A stretch of DNA of 64,000 nucleotides from Stictocephala bisonia (GCA_035578905.1 JAQJVL010000005.1:2720474-2784473); one strand, 5' to 3'. Counted from the first letter of the stretch, positions 48,885 to 60,521 are shown. The notes: generated by a model from the letters alone, not told the origin. Numbers and translations are program-made.

Positions 48885-51057
48885 TGGTACTGTGCAAGGT
48901 GGTCTGAGTCGTCAGAGTAGTGCTCCCCATGTACACTGTACACAGACGTCCGGGTCAGTAATGTAGTGGTACTGTGCAAGGTGGTCTGAGTCGATAGAGT
49001 AGTGGTCCCCATGTACACTGTACAGTCGTCCGGGTAAGTAATGTAATGGTACTGTGCAAGGTGGTCTGAGTCGTCAGAGTAGTGGTCCCCATGTACACTG
49101 TACACAGTCGTCCGTGTCAGTAATGTAGTGGTACTGTGCAAGGTGGTCTGAATCAATAGAGTAGTGGTCCCCATGTACACTGTACAGTCATCCGAATCAG
49201 TAATGTAGTGGTACTGTGCAAGGTGGTCTGAATCGTCAGAGTAGTGGTCCCCATGTACACTGTACAGTCGTCCGGGTGAGTAATGTAGTGGTACTGTGCA
49301 AGGTGGTCTGAGTCGTCAGAGTAGTGGTTCCCATGTACACTGTACAGTTGTCCGGGTCAGTAATGTAGTGGTACTGTGCAAGGTGGTCTGAATCAATAGA
49401 GTAGTGGTCCCCATGTACACTGTACAGTCGTCCGGGTAAGTAATGTAGTGGTACTGTGCAAGGTGGTCTGAGTCGTCAGAGTAGTGGTCCCCGTGTACAC
49501 TGTACAGTCGTCCGGGTAAGTAATGTAGTGGTACTGTGCAAGGTGGTCTGAATCAATAGAGTAGTGGTCCCCATGTACACTGTACAGTCGTCCGGGTAAG
49601 TAATGTAGTGGTACTGTGCAAGGTGGTCTGAATCAAGAGAGTAGTGGTCCCCATGTACACTGTATAGTCGTCCGGGTAAGTAATGTAGTGGTACTGTGCA
49701 AGGTGGTCTGAATCGTCAGAGTAGTGGTCCCCGTGTACACTGTACAGTCGTCCGGGTAAGTAATGTAGTGGTACTGTGCAAGGTGGTCTGAATCAATAGA
49801 GTAGTGGTCCCCATGTACACTGTACAGTCGTCCGGGTAAGTAATGTAGTGGTACTGTGCAAGGTGGTCTGAGTCGTCAGAGTAGTGGTCCCCATGTACAC
49901 TGGACACAGTCGTCCGTGTCAGTAATGTAGTGGTACTGTGCAAGGTGGTCTGAATCAATAGAGTAGTGGTCCCCATGTACACTGTACAGTCGTCCGGGTC
50001 AGTAATGTAGTGGTACTGTGCAAGGTGGTCTGAGTTGCAAGAGTAGTGGTCCCCATGTACACTGTACAGTCGTCCGGGTAAGTAATGTAGTGGTACTGTG
50101 CAAGGTGGTCTGAGTCGTCAGAGTAGTGGTCCCCATGTACACTGTACAGTCGTCCGGGTAAGTAATGTAGTGGTACTGTGCAAGCTGGTCTGAATCAATA
50201 GAGTAGTGGTCCTATGTACACTGTACAGTCGTCCGGGTCAGTGATGTAGTGGTAGTGTGCAAGGTGGTCTGAGTCGTCAGAGTAGTGGTCCCCATGTACA
50301 CTGTACAGTCGTGCGGGTCAGTAATGTAGTGGTACTGTGCAAGGTGGTCTGAGTCGTCAGAGTAGTGGTCCCCATGTACACTGTACAGTCGTCCGGGTAA
50401 GTAATGTAGTTGTACTGTGCAAGGTGGTCTGAGTCGTCAGAGTAGTGGTCCCCATGTACACTGTACAGTCGTGCGGGTCAGTAATGTAGTGGTACTGTGC
50501 AAGGTGGTCTGAGTCGTCAGAGTAGTGGTCCCCATGTACACTGTACAGTCGTCCGGGTAAGTAATGTAGTTGTACTGTGCAAGGTGGTCTGAGTCGTCAG
50601 ACTAGTGGTCCCCATGTACACTGTACAGTCGTCCGGGTAAGTAATGTATTAGTACTGTGCAAGGTGGTCTGAGTCGTCAGAGTAGTGGTCCCCATATACA
50701 CTGTACAGTCGTCCGGGTCAGTAATGTAGTGGTACTGTGCAAGGTGGTCTGAGTCGATAGAGTAGTGGTCCCCATGTACACTGTACAGTCGTCCGGGTCA
50801 GTAATGTAGTGGTACTGTTCAAGGTGGTCTGAGTCGTCAGAGTAGTGGTCCCCATGTACACTGTACACAGTTGTCCGTGTCAGTAATGTAGTGGTACTGT
50901 GCAAGGTGGTCTGAGTCGTCAGAGTAGTGGTCCCCATGTACACTGTACACAGTCGTCCGGGTCAGTAATGTAGTGGTACTGTGCAAGGTGGTCTGAATCA
51001 ATAGAGTAGTGGTCCCCATGTACACTGTACAGTCGTCCGGGTAAGTAATGTAGTGCT
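48885..51057 (+). repeat. 80-bp satellite (about 27 units)
   Basis: Units of about 80 bp with GTAGTGGTACTGTGCAAGGT and GTCCCCATGTACACTGTACA. Some units carry an extra ACAC (84 bp). GAGTCGTCAGAG and GAATCAATAGAG variants alternate. The unit can be split into a 36-bp and a 44-bp half, both starting GTAGTGGT, resembling the neighbouring 36-bp monomer. Confidence 0.93.
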
Positions 51058-51099
51058 ACTTTGGAGAATGGTACAGATCAAATCGTGTAATGGTACCAT

Positions 51100-52500
51100 A
51101 TTGGAATGTCAGTTTAGTAGTACAGTGTATAGTTGTCGTGGTCGGCAATGTAGTAGTGTCGTGTACACCTGTAGTGGACGGCAGTGTAGTAGTACAGTGT
51201 AAAGTAGTTGTGGCCGGCAATGTTATAATAAAGCGTACAGTTGTCGTAGTCGGCAGTGTAGTAGTACCGTGTACAGTTGTCGTGGACGGTAGTGTAGTAA
51301 TACAGTGTACAGTTGTCGTAGTCGGAAGTGTAGTAGTACCACGTACAGTTGTCGTGGACGGTAGTGTAGTAATACAGTGTACAGTTGTCGTAGTCAGCAG
51401 TGTAGTAGTACCATGTACAGTTGTCGTGGACGGTAGTGTAGTAATACAGTGTACAGTTGTCGTAGTTGGCAGTCTAGTAGTACCGTGTACAGTTGTCGTG
51501 GACGGTAATGTAGTAATACAGTGTACAGTTGTCGTAGTCGGCAGTGTAGTAGTACCGTGTACAGTTGTCGTGGACGGTAGTGTAGTAATACAGTGTACAG
51601 TTGTCGTAGTCGGCAGTGTAGTAGTACCGTGTACAGTTGTCGTGGACGGTAGTGTAGTAGTACAGTGTACAGTTGTCGTGGTCGTCAGTGTAGTATTACA
51701 GTGTACGGTTGTCGTGGTCGGCAGTGTAAGTGGTACCGTGTACAGTTGTCGTGGTCGGCAGTGTAGTAGTACAGAGTACAGTTGTCGTGGTCGGTAGTGT
51801 AGTAGTACGGTGTACAGCTGTCGTTGTCGGCAGTGCAGTAGTACGGTGTACAGCTGTCGTGGTCGGCAGTTTATTTCTACAGTGTACAATTGTCGTGGTC
51901 GGTAGTGCAGTAGCCCAGTGTACAGTTGTCTTGGACGGTAGTGTAGTAGTACAGTGTACAGTTGTCGTGGTTGGCAGTTTATTTCTACAGTGTACAATTG
52001 TCGTGTTCGGAAGTGTAGTAGTACCGTGTACTGTTGTCCTGGAAGGCAGTGTAGTAGTAGCGTGTACAGCTGTCGTGGTCGGCAGTTTATTTCTACAGTG
52101 TACAGTTGTCGTGGACGGTAGTGTAGTAGTACAGTGTACAGATGTCATTCTCGGCAGTGCATTAGTCCATTGTACAGTTGTCGTGGTCGTAAGTGTAGTG
52201 GTACTGTTCTCAATAGTCTGGTCGGTTGTGTAGTGGTACTGTGTACATAGGTCTCGGTCGGCTGTGTGGTGGGACGGTGTATAGATGACCGGGTCGGCAG
52301 TATAGTGGTAGTCTCCATAATAGTCTGATCGGCAGTGTACTGGTACGTTGTAGAGATACCTAGGTCGGCAGTATAGTGGTACTGTCCATAATAGTCTGGT
52401 CGGCAGTGTAGTGGTACTGTATAAAGTCGTCAGGGTGGGCAATGTAATGGTCCTGTGTACAGTGATATAGGTCGGCTGTGTAGTGGTAATGTAAAAGTTG
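51100..52500 (+). repeat. 36-bp tandem array with 72-bp dimer period
   Basis: Units of 36 bp with GTAGTAGTACCGTGTACAGT and TGTCGTGGACGGTA. Between about 51,250 and 51,640 two types alternate (GTAGTAGTACCGTG with TCGTAGTCGG, and GTAGTAATACAGTG with TCGTGGACGG), so the true period is 72 bp. In frame the unit reads VVVDGSVVIQCT-like dodecapeptides on plus and TTTTLP-rich ones on minus, which are by-products. Toward 52.2-52.5 kb units diverge and resemble the 80-bp satellite (GTAGTGGTACTGT). Confidence 0.92.
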
Positions 52501-52504
52501 TGGT

Positions 52505-52890
52505 ATGGTACGTAGTTATAAGGATTACTAAGTGACCAAGCAATTAATTCTTACGGTGACTAGAAGACAAGAATAAGTTGTTCTAGGAAATTGATAACAA
52601 CTTTTTTTAATAAAATGGTAAAATTATAACATTTATTGATCTTATAGTGATTATTCCTGTCAACCATGTATTAAAATCTGACTACAATACAATAAAACTC
52701 TTACCAGTACTGAAAATGTAATCTTAATGCGCAGTGAAAACTCGTACAAAATACTGTACTTTTTCTTCCAACTAGGATAAGAATGATTAAAGCTAAAATT
52801 AAAATGTCAAAACTTACATGTCCTAACATAAAATTAAACAAGAAAAACGTCGATGTAACAGGATTTGTCATAGGTATTTTAGTGTATTAA
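52505..52890 (+). repeat. second solo arm of the palindromic TIR family
   Basis: Matches 5,830-6,230 and 57,345-57,715: GGATTACTAAGTGACCAAGC, TTCCTGTCAACCATGTATTA, GCGCAGTGAAAACTCGTAC and CCAACTAGGATAAGAATGA. More diverged than the other copies. It begins directly after the 36-bp array and has no opposite arm. Confidence 0.6.
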
Positions 52891-53175
52891 TAAGTATTTT
52901 AACAAACCAACAAGATCATAATAAATACTCCTATGTATGTGTAAACCTTTATAACAAGTGCTGGATGCTTGTGAAAACAGGCTTTCACTTCACAAAGTAA
53001 CACATTTTAATTTCTCGTTACTATAATTATCTTTATCGTAGTTTTATATATATTTTTATTTACATTTATTTAAATATATGAAGTATATAATTTTTAAAAA
53101 AAAAAAAAAAAAACACTAACGAGGATTGAATTACGTACAAACAAGAAACTATAAGAATGTTGCAAATTGTTTAGT
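52891..53175. other. AT-rich spacer with an A run
   Basis: Includes an A homopolymer at 53,096-53,113. Nothing else recognised. Confidence 0.5.
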
Positions 53176-53193
53176 AAATTGCTATAGGCCCTT

Positions 53194-53199
53194 TTTATT
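53194..53199 (-). terminator. poly(A) signal AATAAA for the possible minus-strand gene
   Basis: AATAAA on the minus strand, 55-60 nt past the proposed stop codon, a plausible distance for a short 3' UTR. Confidence 0.3.
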
Positions 53200-53253
53200 T
53201 ATATAAATGTATGAAATGTAGATGAATAAATTACTTACACTTCCTTTAAGAAG

Positions 53254-53722
53254 CTAATAATGGTAAGCTTTTCCTAATTCCATTAAAAGCCATTGTTCCT
53301 TTTTAGGAGTACCCTCCTCTCGATTAGAATTTTCTAATTGTTCTGGCAAAAACTTTCTCGGCAAACTACATTGTAATACCAAACTCGTTATAAAGTTTGT
53401 CGATCGAAAGCGCTGAAAAGAAAACTTCTGTTACACTTCTCTTTTATCCTGTCTTAGATGTAGTTTAAAGTTAAATCTGAAGATTATCGGTAAGTATTCT
53501 CTTACAAGAGATCTGTTGTTTATAATTTTATACAGTTTTATTAGATTCTTTTTGAAGAGAGTTACCTTCAAAGAAATAAGGTTTTGAAAGAGTTCAAGTT
53601 ACCTTTGAAAGAGATAAGACGCCTACAGTCTTACTAGAGTCCAAAGACGCGTACCAACTGACCCCTTTTGCTCTGTAGGTGTCCAGGAGCACAGCAATAA
53701 ATGTAGTTTTAGGCAGTACAGT
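53254..53722 (-). CDS. possible two-exon 3' end of a host gene
   Basis: On the minus strand a 53-codon terminal exon (53,412-53,254, stop TAG) follows an excellent acceptor, GTTTTCTTTTCAG. It encodes FLPEQLENSNREEGTPKKEQ and ends with LLMELGKAYHY. Upstream, a frame open from 53,722 to 53,603 (LPKTTFIAVLLDTYRAKGVS, then SSKTVGVLSLSK) ends at AAG|GTAACT, a fair donor. The two join in phase across a 190-bp intron. The start of the upstream exon is unclear; CACCTACAG at about 53,678 could be its acceptor. I do not recognise the protein. Alternative: the 5' exon is fortuitous and only the last exon is real. Confidence 0.38.
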
Positions 53723-54700
53723 TTATCACAAGCAGCCACTGTTTCATACTCACGTTCACTCTGTAAATTTCGCTTATCACGTAAAACTGTGAGGTTACAT
53801 TTTACCCTCTATGATAAAAGTCCTGAAACATGGGTTTGATGTACAAACATTCCTGCTCACACACGAGCGTTGTCTTGCACAGAAAATTAAATTGTAAATA
53901 TTTCTCATATAATCACTCAGAATTCAAGTCTCTTAGCAAGTAAACGTAATATTTTTACCCAAATAGTGCATTTAAACTAGTAGTAATAATAAACTAAATT
54001 GGTATTAAAAAACCAAAAGAACCCAAAAGGTTAAAGGTTTAGAATCTAAAATAATGTTTATGGTTTAGTAATAAATATAAAAATATTTAGGGAATGTGTT
54101 TGCTATACAACAATAAAAAAATTATAATAAGGCAATACTATTATAATAACACATATAAATAAGAATTGAGTGTAATTGTAAGAAAGTGTCACCGTAGTGC
54201 CATTATTAGTGTTCAGGGTTTCATGGCTTGTGAATGTAATACTACAGATAACTAACTATACCCAGATAGCTCATCGCCATGTTACAGTGTTGACAAATCT
54301 TTCGAAGTGTGTGAACTGTCCGCTTTAAAGCACGTCGAACGGTTGTGGACTGGGCGGCGTTGCCAGATTTCAACTCTCGGTCAAAAAACAAAAGCGTCTC
54401 CTTCAGTTCACCTAGTTAGAAGAGGGGGGTCCAATTCAATGCAGCTACGCCGCATCCTAAAATCACGGCCGTGTAGTGCGTGTTGCCTACAAACTCCTTA
54501 AACAGAGCGTACGCTTTTTGCGTATTCTGGGTAGAGTTAGTTACTTGAGGTAATACTTTTACTCAGCTAGTATGAAAGATAATAATTATAAAATGTAAAT
54601 AATAAATATAAATTAGACAAAATATACATATTTGAGTGGTAAACCAAACAGACTTATAAGAGGTCATACTTTCTCTGCTCTTGCTCTGATAACTATTCCA
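53723..54700. other. spacer with a CpG-bearing segment at 54.3-54.5 kb
   Basis: Mostly AT-rich. About 54,300-54,500 is GC-richer. On the minus strand it is followed by ATGGCGATGAGCTATCTGG at about 54,281, with GT after it, which could be a 5' exon of the gene ending at 53.25 kb. The connection is not shown by the sequence. Confidence 0.3.
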
Positions 54701-56797
54701 AAAAAATGTTACAACTTAATTTATGAGAAAGATTTCAAATAAGGATGAGTTTGAATTAAAGATATCCGTTTAATCTAACGAGGTGGGACGATATGTTAAT
54801 GGCGATTCTATTCAGCCATCTGTAGACAGATGTTTCGAAAAATTTCTTTTAATCACAAATAATTACTCGTTTCAGAAAAAGTTTCCAATCAAATCTATTT
54901 GTTTGAATCATAAAAACAGTAAAAATTGGTTAACTAGAGGCATAACAATTTCATTTTCCAAAAAGAGGGACATGAGAGAAATTGTAAACAAACTTTACAG
55001 ATTTTAAGTTTATTAACTACTTTAAAAACTACAATAAAGTTCTAAAAAAGGTAATTAAAGCTTCTAAGAAAACGTCCAATGATCATAAATTAGCCAGAGC
55101 TCGAAATAAGTCTAAGGTTACATGGGATATAGTAAAAGGGGAAAGTGGTAGAAAATATGTGAAACATTTTATTGAAGAAATGGTAATAAATGAGAAGAAA
55201 TCATTTGATAGGCAGGCAATCGAGGACACCTTTAATCATTTTTTCTTGAACGAGCCCATCTATTCCGCACCAACAGCATCCCCACTAAACGCACTGGACA
55301 AACTTACTCAGCTTAAACCTCCAGTGGCTGCCTCATTGTTTTTATCTCCTAGGCATCAGGATAAAATTATGAACACCATAAAGTCTCTCAAAGACAAAAT
55401 ATCTTGTGGGTGGGATGAGTTATCATCTAACCTGTTCAAATCCTGTGGTCCTGAGATTTCATATCCATTAGCTGTGTTAGTGAATCTGTCTTTTTTGTCT
55501 GGAGGTTTCATAGGAAACTTAAATACACTATAGTAAAACCTCTTCACAAAAAGGGTGATCATTTCAATTTAAAAACTATCGTCCAATATCTTTAGTTTCA
55601 GTTCTGTCCAAGATTTTTGAAAAAATCTATCTTAACCGACTTAGCGGCCTTCCTCGCTAAGTGGAACATACTGGATAATTCTTAACATGGGTTCCGGCGG
55701 GCAAAATCCACTGTATCAGCTATCTTTGACTTTACCAAAGCAGTCTTAGTGGCATTGGATGGGTCACAGAGGACGGTTGGAATCTTCTGCGACCCATCCA
55801 AGGCCTTTGACAACCATTCCCTTCTGCTTGGACAAACCTTTTCACTACGGAATTCGTGGACAGTCTCTAAGTTGGATTCAGTCATTCCTTGAAGGCTGTA
55901 AACAAATGGTTAATATTTCTCAAACTCACTGCTCATCACAATTTTCATCCTGGATGGAGACAAAGATAGGTGTCCTCAGGGTGGTATTCTCTCGCCGATT
56001 ATATTTCTTCTATATATATAAACTACCTAAATTACAATAACCCACATTCATATTTTGTTATGTATGCAGATGATGTGTCAGTCCTAGTTAGGGACAATAA
56101 CATGTCTCCGCAAATGTAGCTGACATGTTAAAAGAATGCTCTTCCTGGTTTGAAGCAAATGGCCTCCTGCTCAACTCCACTAAAACCAATGCTCTGAATT
56201 TCCGCATATTTTCTTGGTCTAAGAGATTATCAGATGACACTCCTCTAATATCCGATTCAGGCATTTCTATTTGTTCAGAGACCAAGTATCTAGGAGTTAT
56301 TTTAGATGAAACACTATCCTGGAAAAATCACATACAGCAATTTCTGCAGAGGGTTGTATGCTCAGCGGTGTATGTCATTACCATGTTAAAAGATACGTGT
56401 AGTTTGGATATCCTGCTAGACGTTTACAGAGGCTATTTTGAAAACTTGACTCTCTATGGCATAGTGTTTTGGGGATCTTCTCCATATGTGGACAAAGTCT
56501 TCAAAGCACAACAAAATAGCATTAGAAGAATCTTTGGTTTACGCTGGTCACACTCTTGCAATAAAGAAAATATTTTTGCAATAAAGACTGCTTACAGTTA
56601 TCTATGTATATATATTGTTATTGTATATATATTCCGTTTTAACCTTGACTTTCAACAACCATAGTCTTCTTTCCAAGTACAAAGAATCTAATAGAGAAAC
56701 AAGAGCAGATAATTTATTGTATTATCCATTATTCATTTTCATTATTCTATCCATAAAACTACAAAATTTGAAAAGGTGGTACATTGTGCTGGGGTTA
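54700..56797 (+). pseudogene. LINE reverse transcriptase relic, main part
   Basis: Pieces in order across several frames: FEKFLLITNNYSFQKKFPIK (linker), VTWDIVKGESG near 55,115, FNHFFLNEP, IKSLKDKISCGWDELSSNLF, VKPLHKKG, NYRPISLVSVLSKIFEK, a damaged 'DpSKAFD' at about 55,795, YADDVSVLV at about 56,065 (active-site box intact), ANGLLLNSTKTNALNF, TKYLGVILDETLSWKNHI and FKAQQNSIRRIFG. Stops and frameshifts are frequent. The endonuclease is missing. The frame is cut at 56,797 by the palindromic element and resumes at 60,879. Distinct from the CR1-like LINE at 20.8 kb. Confidence 0.78.
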
Positions 56798-57026
56798 CTG
56801 TCGGCGCAGAAATTCTGTGCACCCAAGTTTGAAGGTTTTTTTTAAGGAACTAAGAGGTCTAAAAAAATCTATACACACCATTGTTTTTCTCGTTTAATTG
56901 TACGTTACGGCATATGAATGTTTACATTTTATTACAAGTTTTAATAATTTATATCCTAGTTGTAACAACAAAAGTATCGGAATTTTAACTAGTTTTCACT
57001 GTACATCAGATTTAATACGTTATTAC

Positions 57027-57245
57027 TCAAAAACCCGTTAATGTATCGGATTTACATTTTAATGCCTGTTTGATAGGAATGTTTTCTATAAGTTTAGTGA
57101 ATTGCAGAGTTTTAACTTTTTGAGAACAAAATGTCTTATAAATTACATGGAACATTGTTTTCTTGGCTTCTAGAGCTCGTAAAATTAATTCCTTGGTCTT
57201 GTTGTAATCCTTTAGCCATGTATAGCTACGATAGATTACTCTCAT
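57027..57245 (-). CDS. 72-codon frame within the left arm
   Basis: ATG at 57,245 to TGA at 57,029-57,027 on the minus strand: MRVIYRSYTWLKDYNKTKEL, then ALEAKKTMFHVIY and LIENIPIKQALKCKSDTLTG. The same residues can be traced, with stops, in the copy at 5.8 kb (VMYRNY, KDYNVTK, IENISVNHVLKYDCDTLTGF). Thus the family once carried or captured a coding segment here. No family recognised; may be a fossil with a chance-open copy. Confidence 0.3.
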   Translation of the reverse strand: MRVIYRSYTWLKDYNKTKELILRALEAKKTMFHVIYKTFCSQKVKTLQFTKLIENIPIKQALKCKSDTLTGF

Positions 57246-57741
57246 AGGTGTAGGTAAGTGGAGTGATTTTAAATCGATTAAAATAAATTTTAAATTTATA
57301 AATTTAAATGGATTTAAAGCAATATAAAACCACTGCATTTTTAAACGTGAAAGTGATGTATTGTAACTATGCATGTCATAGGAATTAAAACAAGATAAAT
57401 TAATCAATTTTACGACCTATGGAAGCCAAGAAAACAATGTTTTAGTAAATTCATAAGAAATTTTTCTCGAAAAGTTAAACTGCTAAAGTTAAAAAAAAAA
57501 AACTTATAGAAAACATTCCTATCAACCAGGTATTAAATATAAATGCGATACATTAACGGGTTTTAAAATAATAACTGTGTTAGTTAATGCAGAGTGAAAA
57601 CAAGTTAAAATTTTGGTGCTTTTTTGTTCCAACTAGGATAAAAATTACTTAAAATTGTAATAAAATTAAAAATGCACATGTCATAACGTTCAACTAAACG
57701 AGAAAAATAATGGTGCATTTAGATTTGTTGTCGGCCTCTTA

Positions 57742-58035
57742 CAGTCTGTATACGGTAGGGTGGCGCACGGACCCGCCAGCTACCTGTGTCGGTCCTTTCC
57801 TCCCCCCGGCGCTCGCGGCTGTTTCCTTAATGAGTCACCAACTAGCCCCTCTAATAGAATTATTAACTTTTTTTACTTTCTCATAATATATCAATTTTAA
57901 TAGAACATTTGTAAAGTACTAACAAAACTAAGAAAAGTGATATAAAACACGATGTGCTTTGATTATAAATAATGGTCGAAAGTTATTTTTTAGCCGGAAT
58001 ACTGTATGATTTGTTAAATGTTTTACATTTCTCAT
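57742..58035 (+). repeat. left TIR of the DD82E transposon
   Basis: About 294 bp, inverted copy of 60,522-60,820. The first 100 bases are GC-rich (GGCGCACGGACCCGCCAGCT); the rest is AT-rich. Its length is far above the 20-30 bp TIRs of classic mariner. Confidence 0.92.
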
Positions 58036-58429
58036 ACAACGTTATCATGATACGATATTATTTTAAGAGTACTTTGAAATAAGGTACGGTACTCTTGCCT
58101 TCTCCCATAGTCGTGCAGTGTGCAGATATGGGACATGGGACAACAAGACTGGTTAGGACATTGAACTTGTTGATGACTAACCGTAGTCTAATATGTGCGC
58201 TAATATTTTTCCGCGAAGGGGTTGGTGATTCACCACTCTTAGCAGTAATGGTTGTCCAGGGTGCCAGGGTAGTTTTCAGTTAGATGTGGATACTTCCCGG
58301 GATAACTTGTAACGAATACATTACACATAGTTGGTTTATTTATTATTTTTTTAATTGTTTAAATAGTTTAATTTTTTTCCAAGTGATATTTTTTTGTTTA
58401 GTGAATGTTTTAATTTTTTGTGCACGATT

Positions 58430-59896
58430 ATGCCGCCATCAAGTGAAAAACGTGGGTTTACTTATAACTCTCAAGCCAGAACTATAATTGCATCGGTGTT
58501 ACATTACTTTGAGCGGGAACGTGACAACAAAGGTCCATTATTAGATGTGAAAAAAGTATCTGAAAGAGTGGTCGCCGCATGTAACATTTCACGAAGAACA
58601 TTGGTGCGGATCAAGTCGCAACTAAAACAAGCAGTGGAAAATGAAGGAAACTCTAGTGTCAACCCTCAAAGTTTTGAAGAAACGGATCAATCACCAATAG
58701 CTGAATCAGCTGTAAGTAATAAATCCAGGCAAAATACTCCTAGACCTACCATCCCTAAGCTTACTACCCCAAGAAGAAGAAAACCATACAAGTCAATAGT
58801 TACACAGCTAGACGATTTTGAGAAAACTGCAATTAGAAACCACGTTTTTAGCTACTACAGACGCCGAGAAGTCCCTACCCTCCGAAAGTTAAAAGTAAGT
58901 TTACGAACAGCGGGTTTGTTTGATGGTTGTATACGAACACTGGCAAAAATTTTGAAAACTATCGGATTTAAATGGAAAAAGTTAGACAATAGAAAAGTTC
59001 TCATGGAGAAACCCTCAGTTGCTCTTGCTAGGTGCCGATATTTGCGAAAAATTCGGGAAATTGACTATAAAAAAGTTATTTTTCTGGATGAAACATGGAT
59101 CAACGCCAACACTTCGAAAGACTCAGGATGGACAAATGACAGTGTAAAGTGTTCTGTAAATGCCCCTTTAGGAAAAGGAAAACGTTTAATAATTTGCCAT
59201 GCAGGAGGTTTTAACGGCTGGATCAAGTCGCCACCTCTGATATTCCAGTCAAAAAAAACGGTCGAATATCTCGAGGAAATGAATTCCGAAGTCTTTGAGG
59301 GTTGGTTTTTTGAGGTTCTCCTGAAGTCTATTCCAGCTGGTTCGACAATAGTAATGGACAACGCACCTTACCACTCTCAAGTAGCCAACAAAGCGCCAAC
59401 ATCTGGCTCACGAAAGTGTGAAATGGAGGAATGGCTGAAAACTCGCGGCATTTCATATTCACCAGACATGCGGAAGCCAGAACTATACAGTCTTGTAAAG
59501 CTGCATAAGGAACAAAGAAAATCTTACGTAATAGATAAAGAAGCCTGTAAGCGTGGGTTTAAAGTAATCAGACTGCCGCCGTACCACTGTAATTACAATC
59601 CAATTGAGCTGGTTTGGTCAACTTTGAAGCGGTATGTAGCAGCAAGGAATACTACATTTAAATTGAACGATGTTCAGGATTTGTTTATGGAAGCTGTAAA
59701 CTCCTTCACCTCAGAAGATTGGCGCAAATGCGTTGAACACGTCAAGAAAGAAGTCGAGGCAGACTGGACAAACGAAGGACTTGATGACGTCAGTGTCCAA
59801 GAACTAGTCATTAATCTGGCCCCTGGTGAATCGGATGACAGTGACTGGGATACCAGCGATGACGATGACGATCTGGGAGTGTCACCTCTAGAGTAA
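58430..59896 (+). CDS. DD82E transposase
   Basis: A 488-residue frame starting at ATG 58,430 (MPPSSEKRGF). An upstream in-frame extension to 58,394 begins with TTG and is not credible. N-terminal helix-turn-helix region at about 15-65 (VSERVVAACNISRRTLVRI), with a second DNA-binding region at about 115-200 (FEKTAIRNHVFSYYRRREVP). The DDE catalytic core has D220 in VIFLDETWIN, D310 in TIVMDNAPYH and E393 in NYNPIELVW. Exactly 82 residues separate D310 and E393, against 34 in Tc1. The insertion (PTSGSRKCEMEEWLKTRGIS onward) is a family trait. Acidic C-terminus (SDDSDWDTSDDDDD). No stops or frameshifts, so it may encode active cut-and-paste transposase acting in the nucleus on the flanking TIRs. 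Confidence 0.93.
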   Translation: MPPSSEKRGFTYNSQARTIIASVLHYFERERDNKGPLLDVKKVSERVVAACNISRRTLVRIKSQLKQAVENEGNSSVNPQSFEETDQSPIAESAVSNKSRQNTPRPTIPKLTTPRRRKPYKSIVTQLDDFEKTAIRNHVFSYYRRREVPTLRKLKVSLRTAGLFDGCIRTLAKILKTIGFKWKKLDNRKVLMEKPSVALARCRYLRKIREIDYKKVIFLDETWINANTSKDSGWTNDSVKCSVNAPLGKGKRLIICHAGGFNGWIKSPPLIFQSKKTVEYLEEMNSEVFEGWFFEVLLKSIPAGSTIVMDNAPYHSQVANKAPTSGSRKCEMEEWLKTRGISYSPDMRKPELYSLVKLHKEQRKSYVIDKEACKRGFKVIRLPPYHCNYNPIELVWSTLKRYVAARNTTFKLNDVQDLFMEAVNSFTSEDWRKCVEHVKKEVEADWTNEGLDDVSVQELVINLAPGESDDSDWDTSDDDDDLGVSPLE

Positions 59897-60521
59897 TCAG
59901 GTAAAATAAAAAATAAAATCTATTTACCTAGAAAATTTTATTGGACGTAATATATATGATTACAAAAAGGGTATAAAAATATGATAATAGTATACAGTAA
60001 AACAAATAATTATCTTCAAATTTACAGAGACTTTAAACGTTTTTTTTAAATATAAGTAGAGTATAATAAGATATTACTACTTCTTTATTAGTCATGACAA
60101 TAAGGTTGCGATGATTGATGAATAGCGGGTACTGTAACATTTCAATGTATGCTTTAAAACATTTTAATGTCATTAGAACTAGTAATAAAATATAACGAAT
60201 GGTAAAAAATTAACTGCAATCTTAAAATATTGTATATTGGTTTTAGCGCGATTTTGTTTTATTTCAGTGTCACACGGAAACAACATGGAAGATAAATGGA
60301 AAATGCTCAACTTCTGGACACTAAATACTTTGGCTTGAAGAAGATTACTGGGAGTAATATAAAATAATGTTGATTTATTAATCAAATAAACTGTAAAGTA
60401 TGTAGTGTTGCCTATTTAATGATATTTTGGCTGATTAAATAGTATGCGATAACATAGTTTTAAATTATTCTACCTTTTTTCAAAGAACTCTTAAAATAAT
60501 ATTGTATCAAGATTAGGGAAT

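Noticed and set aside
51056..52442. Val-rich plus-strand and Thr-rich minus-strand frames of 160-313 codons
   Set aside because: Products of the 36-bp repeat (a multiple of three) on both strands; no gene context.
58394..58429. Transposase start at 58,394
   Set aside because: This codon is TTG. The first ATG at 58,430 gives a normal transposase N-terminus.
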